Shown here piece after piece: positions 25,235 through 34,103 of a DNA stretch of 64,000 nt. A model generated the notes under the pieces. That model worked only from the letters and a program-made list of their open reading frames with translations. It was not told the origin of the DNA and made no database searches. The DNA comes from Peribacillus huizhouensis (GTDB taxonomy: Bacteria; Bacillota; Bacilli; Bacillales; DSM-1321): NCBI RefSeq assembly GCF_014138605.1, contig NZ_JACJHX010000003.1, positions 247,926-311,925 on the forward strand, written 5' to 3'. The position numbers were made by a program, and so were the translations under genes. Every line of letters begins with the position of its first letter. Position 1 is the stretch's first letter.

Positions 25235-26245
25235 ATGGCGTATACCATCAAAGATGTCGCAAAAAAAGCAGGGGTTTCTATCGCAACTGTTTCTAGAGTT
25301 CTTAATAACCAACCTGGTTTTTCGGAAAAAACGAAAAAGAAGGTTCAACATGTTATTGAAGAACTGGGGTACGAACCAAATGCTGTAGCAAGAGGTTTAA
25401 TCAATAATAAGACACATACAATTGGGGTGCTATTCCCTGAATTATCAAGTATGTTGGTAACAGACTTCTTAAATGGTATTGAAACGATGGCCCATGAACT
25501 TGGCTCAAGTGTAATTGTTTGTCATACAGAGGCTGATGGTGAGAAAACGATGAAGTACCTTCAGTTATTAAATGAAAAAAGAATTGATGGCATAATTTTT
25601 GTAAGCGCCATCTTAAAAGAAGAGTATTACAATTATATAAGAAAAATGGGCATTCCCATGGTACTCTTATCTACAGAATCTTATGCTTACCCAGTACCTT
25701 ATGTAAAAGTGAATGATCAGCATGCTGCTTATTCAGCAACCAAATACCTACTTAATAAAGGGCATAATAAGATAGGGATGATTAGCGGTAGCAAAGATGA
25801 CCTAATTGCTGGTAAGCCACGAATAATGGGATTTAAAATGGCTCTAAAAGATTCGGGTATCGCTTTTACAGAGGATAATATTATCTATAGTAAGGGATTC
25901 GGCTTTCAAGATGGATTAGATGGTATGGAAAAGCTTATGAAGCAATCACCTGAAATATCCGCTATCTTTGCGGCTAGTGATGAAATCGCCTTTGGAGCAT
26001 TGTCTTTTGCGTATCAACATGGGATAAAGATTCCTGACGATGTATCGATAATTGGGTATGATAATTTAAGTATTGCAGAAATGGCTATTCCACCGTTAAC
26101 CACTGTTGGACAACCATTGATAAAAATGGGGAAGACAGCAGCAAGTATGCTTTTTGAAATGCTTGAATCTGGAAATGTTTTTGTTGAGAATCGGATTTTA
26201 CCACATGAAATTTTGGAAAGGGAGACAGTAAGAGAAAAGCGTTAA
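25235..26245 (+). CDS. LacI-family regulator of the alpha-glucoside operon
   Basis: 336 residues from ATG 25235, which has AGGTGGGAG just upstream. The N-terminal LacI helix-turn-helix is TIKDVAKKAGVSIATVSRVLN with the hinge ELGYEPNAVARGL. A periplasmic-binding-protein-like sensor domain follows (TIGVLFPELSSM, GIIFVSA, AIFAASDEIAFGAL, DVSIIGYDNLSIAEMAIPPLTTV). It comes just before an ABC importer and glucosidase and is flanked by two copies of a GTAAACGTTTAC-type operator. It therefore probably represses them until a maltose- or isomaltose-type sugar is present. Confidence 0.9.
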   Translation: MAYTIKDVAKKAGVSIATVSRVLNNQPGFSEKTKKKVQHVIEELGYEPNAVARGLINNKTHTIGVLFPELSSMLVTDFLNGIETMAHELGSSVIVCHTEADGEKTMKYLQLLNEKRIDGIIFVSAILKEEYYNYIRKMGIPMVLLSTESYAYPVPYVKVNDQHAAYSATKYLLNKGHNKIGMISGSKDDLIAGKPRIMGFKMALKDSGIAFTEDNIIYSKGFGFQDGLDGMEKLMKQSPEISAIFAASDEIAFGALSFAYQHGIKIPDDVSIIGYDNLSIAEMAIPPLTTVGQPLIKMGKTAASMLFEMLESGNVFVENRILPHEILERETVREKR

Positions 26246-26264
26246 ACTTTTCTTTTTACTCTTT

Positions 26265-26282
26265 TACGTAAACGTTTACGTA
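26265..26282 (+). promoter_or_regulatory. Perfect LacI-family operator
   Basis: TACGTAAACGTTTACGTA is an 18-bp perfect palindrome with the central AACGTT/CG pair typical of LacI-family and CcpA sites. It lies between the regulator stop and the sugar-binding protein gene. Confidence 0.8.
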
Positions 26283-26320
26283 GAGTGGAAATTATCAATC
26301 TCATATTTGGAGGGAATTTT

Positions 26321-27550
26321 ATGTATAAAAAAATAACTACAAGTATCGCAACAATCGCTTTAGGAACTTTCATTCTAACTGGCTGTTCATCTTCTGATTC
26401 AAGTGATGGTGTTAAGCTAGAGCTTTTTTCGAATAAATCAGAGAGTATTGATACATATAAAGAACTTATAAAAGAATTCGAGGCAGAAAATCCTGATATT
26501 AAAATAGAATTTAATTCACCGCCAGAAGCTGAAACGGTATTAAAAACGCGTCTAACTAAAAATGATTTACCAGATTTAATGTCTATTGCTGGTAATGCCA
26601 CATATGGTGAGTTGGCGCGTGCTGAAGTTTTAAGTGATTTCACTGACTCAGAGCTAGTTAAAACTGTACAACCTTCATATATTGATATGATAGACCGTTT
26701 GGTTGGACCAGAAGTAGAAGGAGTATATGGTCTTCCATATGCAACGAATGCAAACACTGTTATTTATAATAAACAAAAATTTGCTGAGCTTGGGCTTGAA
26801 GTTCCAACTACTTGGGATGAATTTATCGAATTACTTGAAAAGGTAAAAGCAACCGGAGAGACACCTATTTATTTCACATTAAAAGATGCATGGACTGGAA
26901 TGATTAGTTGGAACTCTCTAGGTGCTAACATTGCGGGCGAAGACTTTGCTGAAAAGAAAAATGCAGGCGAAACCTCATTTGTCAAAAGCTATGATGAGGT
27001 TGCTGATAAAATGTTGAAGCTTATCTCATATGGTCACAAAGATAATATGGGTGTTGCTTACGGCGACGGAAATAATGCATTTTCAAAAGGGGAGGCAGTC
27101 TTGTATATCCAGGGTAACTGGGCGATCCCTGAGATCTTAAAAGCGAATCCGAATATCGAGCTTGGTGTTTTCCCAATGCCTGTCAATAATGATCCAGCAC
27201 AGAATAAATTGGTTTCTGGTGTTGATGTCTTACTGACGATGAATAAGGAAACAAAACATAAGGACGAAGCAATGAAATTTATTGAATTCATGATGAAAGA
27301 AGAAATCTCTCAAAAATACATTAATGAGCAGAAGGCTTTCTCAGCTATTGCAAACGTTTACCAAGAAGATCCTGTTTTTGAAGGGATAAAAGGAAACTTT
27401 GAATCAGGTACAATTACGAGTTTCCCTGATCATTACTATCCAGCGGGAATGGGTGCGGAAAACCTCGTTCAGGAATTCCTAATTAAACAAGATAAAGCTG
27501 TCTTCCTGAAGAAAATGGATAAAGAATGGGAAAAAGTTGAGAGTCGTTGA
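26321..27550 (+). CDS. ABC sugar-binding lipoprotein (alpha-glucoside importer)
   Basis: 409 residues from ATG 26321, after GGAGGG. The lipobox LTGC follows a signal peptide (ITTSIATIALGTFIL), so the mature protein is anchored outside the membrane. It is a family 1 solute-binding protein, with AENPDIKIEFNSPPEAE, VYGLPYATNANTVIYNKQ and the tryptophan-rich DAWTGMISWNSLG and YIQGNWAIPEI, which suit binding of an oligosaccharide. It is the first gene of the import operon. The partner ATPase gene is absent, as is usual for such systems that share MsmX. Confidence 0.9.
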   Translation: MYKKITTSIATIALGTFILTGCSSSDSSDGVKLELFSNKSESIDTYKELIKEFEAENPDIKIEFNSPPEAETVLKTRLTKNDLPDLMSIAGNATYGELARAEVLSDFTDSELVKTVQPSYIDMIDRLVGPEVEGVYGLPYATNANTVIYNKQKFAELGLEVPTTWDEFIELLEKVKATGETPIYFTLKDAWTGMISWNSLGANIAGEDFAEKKNAGETSFVKSYDEVADKMLKLISYGHKDNMGVAYGDGNNAFSKGEAVLYIQGNWAIPEILKANPNIELGVFPMPVNNDPAQNKLVSGVDVLLTMNKETKHKDEAMKFIEFMMKEEISQKYINEQKAFSAIANVYQEDPVFEGIKGNFESGTITSFPDHYYPAGMGAENLVQEFLIKQDKAVFLKKMDKEWEKVESR

Positions 27551-27637
27551 TTTCTAGATTATGAGGATGGCCCATAATAAAAGGAGCTGAACCCTTTTTT
27601 TGTCATTCTCATCTTCTAAAAAAGGAGATGTCATCAT

Positions 27638-28498
27638 ATGAAGAAAAACCATGTATTCATGGCTATTGCCTTGCCTGCTCTTGCCCTTTTCTTTATTTTC
27701 CATACGTATCCTGCTTTGCAAGGAATTTTTTATAGCTTTACGGATTGGAAAGGGTATGGGAGTTGGAATTTTGTTGGGGTAAAGAACTACCTGAATGTCT
27801 TTAAGGACAACCGTGCAGGAGCAGCCTATATTTTTACCTTTCAATTCGCCATTGTTACTACGATTGTTGTAAATATTATTAGTTTACTCATTGCTATTGG
27901 CCTAAATTCTAAGATTAAATTTCGAAAGACGCTCAGGGCGATCTATTTCTTACCCTATATCTTAAGTATTCTGATCATTGGTTTCATTTTCAACTTCATT
28001 TTTGCTCATTTCCTACCACAAATCGGAACAGTACTGGGTTCAGAATTACTATCTAAAAATATTCTTGGTGATCCGGATTTAGCCTGGATTGGTATCGTCA
28101 TTGTTGCCGTTTGGCAGGGTGTAGCCTTTAATACCCTTCTTTACTTAGCTGGGCTGGTCACGATTTCAGAAGACTTATATGAAGCAGCGAGTATTGATGG
28201 AGCAGGTATCTGGACAAAGTTTTGGAAGATTACATTTCCAATGATTGCTCCTTTCTTTACGATCAATATGGTGTTATCGATGAAAAACTATTTAATGGTA
28301 TTTGACCAGATTGTCGCTATGACAGGAGGAGGACCTGGTAAATCAACTGAATCGATATCTTTGCTGATTTACCGTGGAGGATTTGAAGGTGGCCAATTCG
28401 CCTATCAATCTGCCAATGCTGTCGTGTACTTTGTTGTCATTGTCATCATTTCTATTATTCAACTCAAAATTTTAAATAGAAGAGAGGTGGCCAACTAA
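27638..28498 (+). CDS. ABC sugar permease (MalF/UgpA type)
   Basis: 286 residues with six membrane helices. It starts at ATG 27638 after AAAAGGAGA. The cytoplasmic EAA motif EAASIDGAGIWTKFWKITFPM is the contact site for the ATPase, and GGGPGKSTESISLLIYRGGFE is typical of carbohydrate permeases. Its stop overlaps the start of the next permease by one base, so the two subunits should be made in equal amounts. Confidence 0.93.
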   Translation: MKKNHVFMAIALPALALFFIFHTYPALQGIFYSFTDWKGYGSWNFVGVKNYLNVFKDNRAGAAYIFTFQFAIVTTIVVNIISLLIAIGLNSKIKFRKTLRAIYFLPYILSILIIGFIFNFIFAHFLPQIGTVLGSELLSKNILGDPDLAWIGIVIVAVWQGVAFNTLLYLAGLVTISEDLYEAASIDGAGIWTKFWKITFPMIAPFFTINMVLSMKNYLMVFDQIVAMTGGGPGKSTESISLLIYRGGFEGGQFAYQSANAVVYFVVIVIISIIQLKILNRREVAN

Positions 28499-29319
28499 TG
28501 ACTCGCAAGAAAACAAACTGGATAATTACCGTTCTCTTAATGTTAGGTTCACTTTTTATTCTTTTCCCAATATATTTAGCGATTACGATTGCTTTTAAAA
28601 CACCTCCAGAAATGGCAGGGAATTTACTTGTACTTCCGAAGTCCTGGTCATTTGATAACTTTAAACAAGCCATTGAAATGACGAATTTTTTCAATGCCTT
28701 TAAGAATAGTTTTTTTATTACATTCTTTGTGGTGATATTTACGGTTCTAACCAATTCCTTAGTTGCTTACGCCATTGCAAGAAATCTGCATAAGAAGTTT
28801 TATAAAACATTGTACTTTTATTTTCTTAGTGCCATGTTCATCCCGTTTCCCATTATTATGCTCCCGTTAGTTAAACAAACAAGTGCCTGGGGAATGGATA
28901 ATTTAGTTGGTTTAATTGTTTTATATGTTGTATTTAATTTATCATTCAATGTATTTATCTATATCGGGTATATAAAGTCCATACCGGTTGAATTAGAAGA
29001 AGCAGCCATTATGGATGGTGCAAGTACATGGGGCGTATTCTGGAAGGTCATCTTCCCGTTATTGGCTCCGATGAATGCAACAGTAGCTATTATTACTTGT
29101 CTTGGTGCGTGGAATGATTTTATGCTCCCGCTCGTGCTTTTAAGTGACCAAGGCATGGCGACATTGCCACTTGTACAGTACATTTTCCAATCGCAATTTA
29201 GTACGGATTATAATTTAGCATTCGCATCCTATTTAATGGCTCTTGCTCCGATGATTTTAGTGTATGTCTTTGCTCAAAAATGGATCATTAGTGGAGTTAT
29301 GAGAGGATCAATTAAATAA
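28498..29319 (+). CDS. ABC sugar permease (MalG type)
   Basis: 273 residues with six membrane helices. The EAA motif is EEAAIMDGASTWGVFWKVIFP, and AWNDFMLPLVLLSD is typical of MalG-like permeases. It forms the translocation channel with the preceding MalF-type protein. The glucosidase gene starts 30 bases later. Confidence 0.93.
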   Translation: MTRKKTNWIITVLLMLGSLFILFPIYLAITIAFKTPPEMAGNLLVLPKSWSFDNFKQAIEMTNFFNAFKNSFFITFFVVIFTVLTNSLVAYAIARNLHKKFYKTLYFYFLSAMFIPFPIIMLPLVKQTSAWGMDNLVGLIVLYVVFNLSFNVFIYIGYIKSIPVELEEAAIMDGASTWGVFWKVIFPLLAPMNATVAIITCLGAWNDFMLPLVLLSDQGMATLPLVQYIFQSQFSTDYNLAFASYLMALAPMILVYVFAQKWIISGVMRGSIK

Positions 29320-29349
29320 AGTGTATTCTAGCATATTGGAGTGAAAAAC

Positions 29350-31035
29350 TTGGAAAAGTCATGGTGGAAAGAAAGTGTTATTTATCAAATCTATCCTCGG
29401 AGTTTTAAGGATAGTAATGGAGATGGAATCGGTGATATTAAAGGTATAATTGAAAAACTCGATTATTTAAAAAAACTAGGGGTGGATGTGATTTGGTTAT
29501 CACCGGTTTATAAATCCCCTAATGATGACAATGGATACGATATTAGTAATTATCAAGATATTATGGATGAATTTGGAACCTTGGAAGATTGGGATCAATT
29601 ATTACATGAAATTCATTCACGGAGCATGAAGTTGATTATGGACTTAGTGGTGAACCATTCTTCAGATGAACATGCTTGGTTTGAAGAATCTAGAAAATCA
29701 AAAGATAACCCATATCGCGACTATTATATTTGGCGTCCTGGTAAAGATGGCAAAGAGCCGAACAACTGGGAATCTGCATTTAGTGGTTCGGCATGGCAAT
29801 ATGATGAAGATACTGATGAGTATTATTTACACTTATTTAGTAAGAAACAGCCCGATTTAAATTGGGAAAATCCTACACTTCGGAATGAAGTATACAAAAT
29901 GATGGCTTGGTGGTTAGATAAAGGAATCGACGGATTCCGCATGGATGTAATTAACTTTATTTCTAAAGTGCCTGGCCTTCCCGATGCGGCGAATCCAGAG
30001 GCAAAAGCCTATGTGGGTGGCGGTCAGTATTATATGAATGGCCCTCGTATTCATGAGTTTTTACAGGAAATGAATAAGGAAGTTCTATCTAAATATGACA
30101 TTATGACAGTCGGTGAAATGCCAGGGGTTGATGCTGAAGAGGCAAAGCTTTATACAGAACAAAACCGTGGGGAATTGAACATGGTGTTCACGTTTGAGCA
30201 TATGGATCTCGATTCAGGCCCTAATGGAAAATGGGATCTAAAGCCACTTAACCTTCTTGATTTAAAAGAAAACATCACGAAATGGCAAACTGGTCTTCAG
30301 GGGGGCGGATGGAATAGCTTGTATTTAAACAATCATGATCAGCCCCGGATGGTTTCTCGATTCGGAAATGACCAGGAATACAGGATTGAATCGGCTAAAA
30401 TGCTGGCAACCTTCCTTCATATGCTTCAAGGAACTCCTTATATTTATCAAGGGGAAGAAATCGGCATGACGAATGTTTGTTTTGAAACAATTGATGAGTA
30501 CAGGGATATCGAAATTTTGAATATGTACAAAGAAAAAGTAATAGATGGCAATATGGATCAAAAAGAGGTATTGAAATCGATCTACGTAAAAGGAAGGGAT
30601 AACGCAAGAACTCCTATCCAGTGGGATGATTCAGATCATGGCGGATTCACTTGCGGTCAGCCATGGATCAAAGTAAATCCGAACTATAAGCAAATTAATG
30701 TCAAGCAGGCTATACAGGATCCAAAATCTATTTACCACTATTATCGTAAGTTAATCGAGTTGCGCAAAGAAAATGAAATCATCGTGTATGGGGAATATGA
30801 GCTAATCTTGGCTGAACATGAACAGATCTTTGCTTACACGAGAACATATCACGATGAGAAGCTTCTTATTGTGACGAACTTCAGTGAAGAGCAAGCGGAA
30901 TTTGTTATGCCAGAGGATTATACATTTACACCTAATGAGCTGCTCATTAGCAATTATGATTTAGAAGAAACAGAAGCGAAACGAACATCGTTTACATTAA
31001 GACCATATGAATCAAGAGTGTATAAAGGATATTAG
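29350..31035 (+). CDS. GH13 alpha-glucosidase (oligo-1,6-glucosidase/MalL type)
   Basis: About 561 residues. TTG 29350 is the likely start: TTGGAG at about 29335-29340 is well placed for it, while the GTG at 29341 overlaps that site, and the product then begins MEKSWWKESVIYQIYPRSF as in MalL. GH13 regions in order: DVIWLSPVY, DLVVNHSS, GFRMDVINF (nucleophile Asp), TVGEMPG (acid/base Glu) and NHDQPR (third Asp). There is no signal peptide, so it acts in the cytoplasm on imported malto- or isomalto-oligosaccharides. It is the last gene of the LacI-controlled operon. Confidence 0.92.
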   Translation: MEKSWWKESVIYQIYPRSFKDSNGDGIGDIKGIIEKLDYLKKLGVDVIWLSPVYKSPNDDNGYDISNYQDIMDEFGTLEDWDQLLHEIHSRSMKLIMDLVVNHSSDEHAWFEESRKSKDNPYRDYYIWRPGKDGKEPNNWESAFSGSAWQYDEDTDEYYLHLFSKKQPDLNWENPTLRNEVYKMMAWWLDKGIDGFRMDVINFISKVPGLPDAANPEAKAYVGGGQYYMNGPRIHEFLQEMNKEVLSKYDIMTVGEMPGVDAEEAKLYTEQNRGELNMVFTFEHMDLDSGPNGKWDLKPLNLLDLKENITKWQTGLQGGGWNSLYLNNHDQPRMVSRFGNDQEYRIESAKMLATFLHMLQGTPYIYQGEEIGMTNVCFETIDEYRDIEILNMYKEKVIDGNMDQKEVLKSIYVKGRDNARTPIQWDDSDHGGFTCGQPWIKVNPNYKQINVKQAIQDPKSIYHYYRKLIELRKENEIIVYGEYELILAEHEQIFAYTRTYHDEKLLIVTNFSEEQAEFVMPEDYTFTPNELLISNYDLEETEAKRTSFTLRPYESRVYKGY

Positions 31036-31256
31036 GAGTAAAAAAAGTAGCAGTGTCTACTTTTGATAATCAACGGTTGTATAAATCATTGGAAGAAGTT
31101 CAGCCTAATCATTGGTCCCGAGCATATCAAGATACTCACAACTAAAGGATAGCTAATAAAGATTTGTCCCGTAATACCTTCTAAAATCACAAAATTTGCC
31201 TTGGAAAATCGTAGTCGTTATACTTCTATATATATAGTGATAAAAGGAGAGATTCC

Positions 31257-31715
31257 ATGAGCAACTTAATCAAGAAACAATTTGAACTAACAAGAGGATA
31301 TTTCATTAAAAATGCGGAGACATTATCGAATCAGGTAGTGGACGTACAACCAGAAGGTTTTAATAATACGATTCATTGGCATATTGGCCATGTTCTGGTA
31401 TCGGCAGAGGCCCTTTTATTAGGCTTCCCGGAAAACGGAAGTCTACCAGCTAGCTATGGTGCGTTGTTTGCAACCCGTACTAAGCCAAGTGATTGGCAAG
31501 GTGAAGTCCCGACTGTTGAAACATTAATTGAACAGTTGAAGGAACAGCTTACTCGCCTTAAGGAAATTCCAGATGCTCGTTTTGAAGAATTGCTGCCAGA
31601 ACCATTTTTAGGCATGACTTCTGTTGGTGAAATAGCCAATTTCGTAGCGTTTCATGAATCACTCCACTTAGGACAAGTTCAAACTATGAAGCGTTTGATT
31701 GAGGCTTCATTATAA
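31257..31715 (+). CDS. DinB-family protein
   Basis: 152 residues starting at ATG 31257 after AAAGGAGA. It is a four-helix-bundle DinB protein with the metal-binding histidine of WHIGHVLVS and the pair in HESLHLGQV. The family is large in Bacillales; some members are thiol-dependent transferases, and B. subtilis DinB is damage-induced, but the role here is not known. It is monocistronic with a strong terminator. Confidence 0.88.
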   Translation: MSNLIKKQFELTRGYFIKNAETLSNQVVDVQPEGFNNTIHWHIGHVLVSAEALLLGFPENGSLPASYGALFATRTKPSDWQGEVPTVETLIEQLKEQLTRLKEIPDARFEELLPEPFLGMTSVGEIANFVAFHESLHLGQVQTMKRLIEASL

Positions 31716-31720
31716 TGATT

Positions 31721-31757
31721 TAACCGGTTAAGAATCCATTCTTAACCGGTTTTTTAT
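31721..31757 (+). terminator. Terminator of dinB-like gene
   Basis: AACCGGTTAAGAAT (31722-31735) pairs with ATTCTTAACCGGTT (31738-31751), then a T-run. Confidence 0.9.
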
Positions 31758-32066
31758 TTTGTTATGGGCGTTACTTTATGCCTTTGAAGATGTAATGATT
31801 ACTTTCTCATTTGATTTTCTTTTGTTATTAGCTGTAATGTTTTCCTTATTAATTAGAATTATTGAATTACTAAGGAAAAAATAAGATTATCTGAAGAATG
31901 ACGATAATGTTATTTAATTTTTGATGAAAAACAATTCACTGAACTTAAAAAAATAGCAATAAATTCGTTAAAATTCTAGGCTTTATTCCAATAAAGTACA
32001 TTCATGGAAAGGTGCCAGGTTCTAAAACAATTCGGAATCCAATTAGAACCTAGCACTAATAGAGTG
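31758..32066. other. Intergenic region with inverted repeat
   Basis: No gene was seen. GTGCCAGGTTCTAA at 32012-32025 and TTAGAACCTAGCAC at 32043-32056 form a hairpin just after the nitroreductase stop on the minus strand, probably its terminator. A related GGTGCC/GGTCC hairpin is at 56036. Confidence 0.55.
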
Positions 32067-32684
32067 TTATATGAATTTTACCTTATCCTCTATCGCGAGG
32101 CGTGTTGTCTGATAAGCTGGCGCGTTTAATTTACCTAGCGTAATCAGGACAATCGGGAAATAGCGGTCAGATACATTGAAGCGCTCCGAGAACTTAACTT
32201 TATCGAAGCCGCCCATTGGCCCTGTAGCATAGCCCCGCTCCTTGGCATTCAGCATAAATTGCATTGCAGCCAGTCCGGAATCGAACGTTGCTAAGTTCTT
32301 ACGTGTCTCTTCAGGTGCATATGGATAGGTTTTTCTTGCATTACCGACGAGAACTTCTTTGCTAGCGCTATCAATATACCCTGCCTCATACATGCTGTCA
32401 TAAACTGGATCAATATTTTCATGAAATTCTTTATCTCCTAATACCGCGATGACGGCTGAAGCCGTTTCAATCTGCTCCTGATTGTACGCAATCGCCCGCA
32501 AGTCTTTCCTCTCTTCGGGATTCAGGAATACAATAAATTCCCACGGCTGCAAATTGCTTGTTGAAGGTGCCAGTGTTGCATCCTTCAGCATCTCCAGAAT
32601 CTCTTCTTTCTTGATTTTAAAGTTCGGATCGTATTTCCTGACCGAACGCCGTTCTTTAATTACGGTAGAAATCGTTTCAGACAA
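32067..32684 (-). CDS. Nitroreductase-family FMN oxidoreductase
   Basis: 205 residues, of usual length. The FMN-binding features are ERRSVRKYD at the N-terminus, APSTSNLQPWEFIV, and ATGPMGGFD near residue 165. The family reduces nitro-aromatics, quinones or flavins with NAD(P)H; the true substrate is unknown. It is divergent from an HxlR regulator, a common arrangement in which the regulator senses electrophile or quinone stress and controls the reductase. Confidence 0.9.
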   Translation of the reverse strand: MSETISTVIKERRSVRKYDPNFKIKKEEILEMLKDATLAPSTSNLQPWEFIVFLNPEERKDLRAIAYNQEQIETASAVIAVLGDKEFHENIDPVYDSMYEAGYIDSASKEVLVGNARKTYPYAPEETRKNLATFDSGLAAMQFMLNAKERGYATGPMGGFDKVKFSERFNVSDRYFPIVLITLGKLNAPAYQTTRLAIEDKVKFI

Positions 32685-32712
32685 TTGAATTCCTCCTATT
32701 ATTTGAACTAAT

Positions 32713-32750
32713 TTTTAGTAAGTGCAATTCCAACATACTTTTAGTAAGTG
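32713..32750. promoter_or_regulatory. Direct repeats between nitroreductase and hxlR (likely operator)
   Basis: TTTTAGTAAGTG occurs at 32713-32724 and 32739-32750, 26 bases apart, in the divergent promoter region. Both copies are followed by AAT-type sequence. They are likely HxlR-family binding sites; this is inference from position. Confidence 0.6.
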
Positions 32751-32813
32751 GAATCTGTCAAGTATTTTGCAATATGGTATGATTAAGAAAAGTAGAAAAA
32801 GAGGTTTTGGCGA

Positions 32814-33170
32814 ATGAACAGGAATGCAAAAGAGCGGGAGCCAATCATTGAATCATCGTGCCATACGTACCGGCTCGCGATTGAATTTATCGGAAAACGC
32901 TGGACGGGGATCATTATTTATCAATTATTCGAAGGACCGAAGCGCTACCACGAATTGCTTAATGCCATTGACGGGATTTCGGACAGGCTGCTATCGGAGC
33001 GGTTGAAAGATTTGGAACTAGAAGGTTTGCTGAGGAAGCATGTCATTGCGGAAGCACCGAAAAAAGTGGAGTACGAACTGACTCCTCCCGGTTATGAATT
33101 CATAGAGGTATTCAAAGCGATTATGAACTGGGCGGGGAAAAAAGAAGAGTATTTGAAAGGAGGAAAGTGA
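32814..33170 (+). CDS. HxlR-family winged-helix regulator
   Basis: 118 residues. It has the HxlR signature: an N-terminal cysteine (SSCHTYRLAIEFIGKRW), the recognition region GPKRYHELLNAIDGISDRLLSERLKDLELEGLL and the wing VEYELTPPGYEF. The cysteine at about residue 14 is where relatives such as YodB and CatR sense quinones and diamide. It is divergent from the nitroreductase, which it probably represses. A hairpin terminator follows. Confidence 0.92.
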   Translation: MNRNAKEREPIIESSCHTYRLAIEFIGKRWTGIIIYQLFEGPKRYHELLNAIDGISDRLLSERLKDLELEGLLRKHVIAEAPKKVEYELTPPGYEFIEVFKAIMNWAGKKEEYLKGGK

Positions 33171-33186
33171 GCATAAAAGGTGCCAA

Positions 33187-33220
33187 AAAGGACACCATCT
33201 TCCAGAATGGTGCCCTTTAA
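33187..33220 (+). terminator. Terminator of hxlR
   Basis: AAAGGACACCAT (33187-33198) pairs with ATGGTGCCCTTT (33207-33218) with one mismatch. The stop codon of the SDR relic on the other strand lies in this stem. Confidence 0.65.
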
Positions 33221-33443
33221 TGGCGGATTGTTCCTATTTTGCGTTCAATCATTTCTGGTATAACTTGTTGAGAACTAGTCAAAGCACCTGCTACGTTCAC
33301 ATTAAAATCGTTCAATAAATCTTGTTGATTCAAAATTGAAGAGGTGTTTATCGAATTGGCACCTGCATTATAGATTAAACGTCTGGTACTCCGTAGTCTG
33401 ATTTTATTTGATCAAATGCAGCTATTAATGGGTTTGCTTCTTT
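33217..33443 (-). pseudogene. Short-chain dehydrogenase fragment, frameshifted and truncated
   Basis: Reading leftward, one frame gives EANPLIAAFDQIKSDYGVPDV and, after a one-base loss, another gives LIYNAGANSINTSS and NVNVAGALTSSQQVIPEM, then ERKIGTI. The NAG and N-V-x-G-A blocks are SDR hallmarks. The Rossmann start, the catalytic Ser-Tyr-Lys and the C-terminus are gone. Confidence 0.8.
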
Positions 33444-33588
33444 TAATTATCTCCTTTTTACTTAAATAACTACTTAGCAAAATCAATCTAATTGAATGAT
33501 ATTTTTTAACATACGGGGGAGTATCAGACAAAAAGGACTATAAGCAATACTGAATAGCAAATATCACAACTTTTGTATGGTCTTTTAT

Positions 33589-33831
33589 TAAGGCTATTTT
33601 TCGTATACTTTGTTGCTTTTAAATAATATTTAATCTACTATCCTGGGTTGATTTCCGTTACAGGTCCTCGCTTTCCGCGGGCGGTCTCAGGGGCCTCCTC
33701 AGTGCTTCGGCACTTGCGGGGTCTCCCTCAACACGCTTTTCCCGCAGGAGTCTCGCATCTTTCACTACAATCAACATCTGCTCGAATTTGTTATTTGCTA
33801 AAATCAACAATCTTTAAAAAAAGAGCCTTTA
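33589..33831. repeat. MITE-like element, copy 1
   Basis: About 243 bases with imperfect terminal inverted repeats: AAGGCTATTTTTCGTATAC and TTTGTTG at the left, CAACAATCTTT and AAGAGCCTT at the right. The GC-rich core (CTCGCTTTCCGCGGGCGG, CTTGCGGGGTCTCCCTC, CCCGCAGGAGTCTCGC) is nearly the same in the copy at 55109-55347. It has no ORF of its own. Confidence 0.85.
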
Positions 33832-34103
33832 TTAATCAATATGGCCCTTTACATAAAGAAAGACGCTATCGTTATTACAGATAAGCGTCCGATTGTTGAG
33901 CATGACTGGCGTATATTAAACAACATTATTGTCACTTAACATTTTCAAATGGGGATACTCTAGATTCTACTCGAATGTACCCATTTTGTGTCTTAAGCCT
34001 TAGAATTGCAATAAATAAGTTTAACTCAAGGAAATTGTTGGGGAATGCACTATATGTTTATTGGTAGTTTTTAGACTACTGAATTTTCTATTAAACGAGC
34101 AAG
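33832..34103. other. Spacer downstream of bioA without a gene
   Basis: It holds a short stem GACGCT/AGCGTC (33863-33890) and little else. The bioA gene ends at its right edge; no clear terminator was found for it. Confidence 0.4.

Noticed and set aside
26242..26757. 171-codon minus-strand ORF in the sugar-binding protein gene
   Set aside because: It is antisense to the signal peptide and N-domain of a clear lipoprotein and would cover the LacI operator.
33648..33884. 78-codon ORF in the MITE-like element
   Set aside because: It comes from the GC-rich repeat core, which is palindromic and not kept as a frame in copy 2.
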